From Bufo bufo (lineage: Eukaryota > Chordata > Amphibia > Anura > Bufonidae): DNA of 64,000 nucleotides. How positions within the stretch are numbered: position 1 is the first letter of the stretch; the number at the start of each line of letters is the position of its first letter. This document shows, one piece after another, positions 61,240 through 64,000 of the stretch. The notes beneath the pieces were generated by a model that worked only from the letters and a program-made list of their open reading frames with translations, did not search any database and was not told the origin of the DNA. Location of the stretch: assembly GCF_905171765.1 (NCBI RefSeq), contig NC_053392.1, forward strand, positions 109,698,465 to 109,762,464. Direction: 5' to 3'. Both the position numbers and the translations under genes were made by a program.

Positions 61240-63272
61240 TGCATGGAGGAGGTACGAAGGTAACAGATGAGATTTCCTTCCCCCTCCCCCGGGTGACCGA
61301 ACAAGAGCTGCAAGGGAACGGGTTTGACCGTATAGAGGTGTTAGCTACTTACCTGGAATGAAACGGACCACGCTACCGACTTCTGTAGGGAGACGGAGAC
61401 CTATGAACGGGAGCTCGTGATAACGAATACCCAACGCAGTGACAGGGTGTAACAGCAGCCTCGTGGCTGAGGCCCTGTTTACGTGAAGAAATAAGCTGTG
61501 TTTTGACCGATACCCGGCGAGGGACGCAAAATGCTAGTCCCTTATGCAGTGAAAGGGCGCGCGACCCTGACCCACGCGAACCTGGACCGGAATCGTGCCC
61601 GAGTGACTCAGGGAACATATGACACCCGGGTTTACACTGCACATGACACCTGACCCACCCGGGGAACACATGACCCCCGAACAACAGGGAACACATGACC
61701 CCTGAACGCACAGGAACACAAGATGCCCGGCCAACCAAGGGGATCCATGATACCCGAGCGAACAGGGAACAACATGTCCCCCGAATGAACAAGGGACACA
61801 TGCCCCCGAGCGGCCCAGTGAACACGTAACACCAACGCGAAGCCGGGCGGGCACCGCACCCGAATTGAGGGAAACATGACATCTGCGCGATTCAGGGAGA
61901 CATAACACCTGAGCGATTCAGGGAAACATTACACCTCAGCGATTCAGGGAGACATTGCACCTGAGCGATTCAGGGAGACATTACACCTGAGCGATTCAGG
62001 GAGACATTACACCTGAGCGATTCATGGAAGAATTTGCACTTGAGCGATTCAGGGAGACATTGCACCTGAGCGATTCAGGGAAGACATTGCACCTGAGCGA
62101 TTCGGGGAAGACATTACACCTGAGCGACTCAGGGAATACATTGTCAGTGCGAATCAGGAGTTATCCACACCTGAGCGTTTTCAGGGAAGACCCCCACACC
62201 TGAGTGCGTCGGGAAGACATTGTACCTGAGCGGTTCAGGGAAGACATGACACCTGGGTGGTACAGGGAAACATTGTAACAGAGCGGTTTGGGGACCTCAT
62301 TCCATTGAGCGAATCAGGGAGTACATTACCTGAGCGAATCGGGGACGACATTAACCTGAGCGATTCGGGGGACAAATGACACCTGGTGGTTGCAGGGATG
62401 ATATGACAACCGTGCGGATCGGGAAACACGTGATACTTGGGCTGTACCACGAAATGGTGTACCCTGAGCGATTCGGGGAGTGGGACCCCTGGGTGACCTA
62501 AGGACAGCCGCAACGGCGCGAGGCCCAGGCAACAGACCCCTGACCTCCAGGAACGACTGCCCTCAGTCACCCAGAGGGTGAAGTCAATGTACTGGCGTGG
62601 TTGGCAGGCGCCCAGCCTGGCATTGAATCAAAGGTTCCCCTTCCCTTTTTTTTTTTTTTTCTTCCAGCAGTGCGGGGGTTAATGGGCAGCAGGCCAACAG
62701 TCAGGAAATCAGCCGGCAATTGTTCATAGGAAACGGTGCCCCCCCCCCCCTGGAGGCAGGCCTGCTGTGCTGCTAGTCCTGCCGCCCGGGACCCCCTCAC
62801 TGGGAATATGTCAGGAAGATGGTAGGGACGCCACGGTCCCGCTGCCAGTAAACAAGCGGGAACACCCCTGACCGAATAACCGTGCCCGATATGTGGCTAT
62901 CTGAGTCGTCCCCGCCTGCCCCCCTCGCTCTCAGAGACAGGCGCCGCCCCCAATTTTGCGGCGCATGCGCCGGACCGGAACCTGGACTGGGGGGGGGGGG
63001 GGGGCGCCGCGATGTGCACTCACCGATAGCAGTCGCGGCGGTGGCAGTGCGGGGCTTGAACGGGCAGCTACTGCGCTGCCAGTCCTGGACCCGACGGAGC
63101 TTCAGGCCGGCTGAACAGGGGACACGAGGTGCTGGTGGCAGGCGAGTCCGACCGGGCCGCAGAGCGGTAATACTTACGAGAGACGACGCGGCTGGCAGCA
63201 CGAACGGGATGCGGGGTGACGAACCGACGGAAGACGCGACCGGAAGTGACGTCAGGCACTGATGCTGCTGAA
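61240..63272 (-). other. Leader/5' region of the second YR element
   Basis: Two kilobases between gag and A1 with no convincing ORF; frames on both strands are shadows of repeats. It is CpG-rich near A1 (62880-63250) and holds a T run (62643-62662), a C run (62739-62749) and a G run (62989-63004). Promoter function is likely here but no element is certain. Confidence 0.5.
61610..62560. repeat. Minisatellite of 26-28 bp in the YR element leader
   Basis: Units such as ATTACACCTGAGCGATTCAG followed by GGAGAC are regular at 61880-62130 and more diverged to both sides (GGGAACACATGACCCCTGAACG to the left; CGGTTCAGGGAAGACATGACACCTG to the right). About 30 units in all. Confidence 0.9.
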
Positions 63273-63366
63273 GCAAGAAACGGGCGCCCTCCTGCTTGTA
63301 GGAGGGGGTTTAAATAGGGTAAGTGCGCTCCTCCCACAATTACAGGCTGCAAGCAGCCTTCAATAT
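63273..63366 (-). repeat. Split direct repeat A1 (5' end)
   Basis: 94 bp identical to A2 (57304-57397). Its outer edge meets the TA microsatellite, defining the element's 5' end. Confidence 0.95.
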
Positions 63367-63695
63367 ATATATATATATATAATATTCACAGTATCCTCAG
63401 ATGAATACAGTCTCTGAACAGGGGGTCCATCTTTTCTTTGATTATGGTGGGCAGCTTGTAGCTTACAGTGTTTCCACCACATGCAGAGGAGGCTGTAGCC
63501 AGAATAGCAGAAATCACCTTCTTTGCCAAAGTCCACAATCCCTTTCTGATGGCTAAACCTTCTATAGATATTCTCCTTTTTAAAGGGAGTGTCCCCTCCA
63601 TATGGCCATATACAGCGCTTACATGGCTCTGTAGCACACCTATACAGGATTGTAATGGTACCTTTGTTCTTTTCTTTAGACTTGCACCAGCAGGA
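63367..63695. other. No gene recognised
   Basis: TA run remnant (to 63381) and about 310 bases without a supported feature. Confidence 0.45.
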
Positions 63696-63696
63696 A

Positions 63697-63848
63697 AAAA
63701 CGAAGTTTAATTAATATGCAAATGAGCACTCGCAAGTACCCAGGGGCGGCGTTCAGTGTGTAGGTGCCCAGGCTGCTCTGCCTTCTTTTCACTTTTCCCC
63801 TGGGCACTTGCGGATGCTCATTTGCATATGAATTAAACTTTGTTTTTC
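63697..63848. mobile_element. Foldback MITE with AAGTTTAATT..ATATGCAAATGAGC ends
   Basis: GAAAAAACGAAGTTTAATTA and ATATGCAAATGAGCACTCGCA on the left pair with TGCGGATGCTCATTTGCATATG and AATTAAACTTTGTTTTTCCC on the right. The centre (GTACCCAGGGG / CCCCTGGGCAC) is also inverted. Target duplication not clear. Confidence 0.8.
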
Positions 63849-63898
63849 CCTTTAAGGGCTGGCACATGACTCCCTTTAAGGGCTGGCACATGAACTGA
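63846..63898. repeat. Two tandem copies of a 25-bp unit
   Basis: CCCTTTAAGGGCTGGCACATGA occurs twice in a row (about 63849 and 63874). TTTAA within CCTTTAAGG is palindromic. Confidence 0.8.
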
Positions 63899-64000
63899 TT
63901 GTAATCTGTAGGGGAATGGAATCTCCCTACAGGATCTGCTCCTTGATGCTTTGAGCTGATTACTCCGCAGCAGTCAGCCATTAACTCCAGAATCTGGAAG

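Larger units (their letters stand above)
57151..63366 (-). mobile_element. Second YR retrotransposon (Ngaro/DIRS-like), structurally complete
   Basis: Read on the minus strand: A1 (63366-63273), long leader with minisatellite, gag with SAP-like domain and CCHC/CCCH-like fingers (61237-60094), RT-RNase H (60069-58504), YR (58420-57566), B1 (57509-57398), A2 (57397-57304), 41-bp spacer, B2 (57262-57151). A1/A2 (94 bp) and B1/B2 (112 bp) are each identical by eye, so insertion is recent. Inserted in a TA microsatellite without visible duplication. ORFs are interrupted by single stops and one 4-base duplication. No methyltransferase and no hydrolase ORF. Confidence 0.9.

Noticed and set aside
61373..62570. 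Minus-strand frames in the YR element leader
   Set aside because: They are overlapping frames through the 26-28-bp minisatellite with no shared domain.

Overview
This window is vertebrate nuclear DNA built almost wholly from transposable elements and tandem repeats. I find no host protein-coding gene, tRNA or rRNA. The element mix suggests an amphibian, most likely a frog with a large genome: a Tx1-type LINE, GIY-YIG Penelope-like elements (PLEs), Ngaro/DIRS-type tyrosine-recombinase (YR) retrotransposons, a chromodomain Ty3/Gypsy element, several hAT layers, TTAA-flanked piggyBac-like elements and many foldback MITEs. That assignment is inference; no diagnostic host gene is present.

Layout. 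1-1085: AT-rich sequence without a gene. 1.09-6.37 kb: Tx1-like LINE, minus strand, broken frames, ORF1 and ORF2 both recognisable. 6.38-9.03 kb: PLE, minus strand (RT plus GIY-YIG). 9.04-14.2 kb: a 30-bp minisatellite interrupted by a TTAA-flanked piggyBac-like element (9277-12664) and a 685-bp foldback (12701-13385). The piggyBac-like element itself carries a perfect 79-bp-arm palindrome with hammerhead-like cores. 14.2-19.9 kb: foldback MITEs inserted into one another. 20.03-27.27 kb: a satellite of about 145 copies of a 50-bp unit, each with a GC box, showing higher-order duplication of about 2.1 kb.

28.3-34.0 kb: a second piggyBac-like copy (opposite orientation) hosting a hAT MITE, a 1.37-kb Penelope-like foldback with 16-bp target duplication, and a 5' fragment of an LTR element encoding a cold-shock-domain-like protein. 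34.2-47 kb: a degenerate hAT element interrupted by a second hAT (35805-42756), which is itself interrupted by Gypsy/LTR material; downstream lies a three-deep stack of hAT-type elements (43761-46950, 44386-46046, 45167-45324). 47.1-48.2 kb: a second PLE fragment. 48.3-49.0 kb: LTR-like sequence. 49.0-50.7 kb: 5' part of an L2/CR1-type LINE.

50.94-56.21 kb: a Ngaro-type YR retrotransposon with split direct repeats, gag, RT-RNase H, tyrosine recombinase and an SGNH hydrolase-like ORF. 57.15-63.37 kb: a second, different YR retrotransposon with identical split repeats, a SAP-like gag, RT-RNase H and YR, inserted in a TA microsatellite. 63.4-64 kb: non-coding sequence with one foldback MITE.

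All coding regions seen are element-encoded and nearly all are broken. The most notable items are the two structurally complete YR retrotransposons, the palindromic Penelope-like structures with ribozyme-like cores, the GC-box satellite and the nested hAT stack. Boundaries given with target duplications or split repeats are firm; others are approximate.
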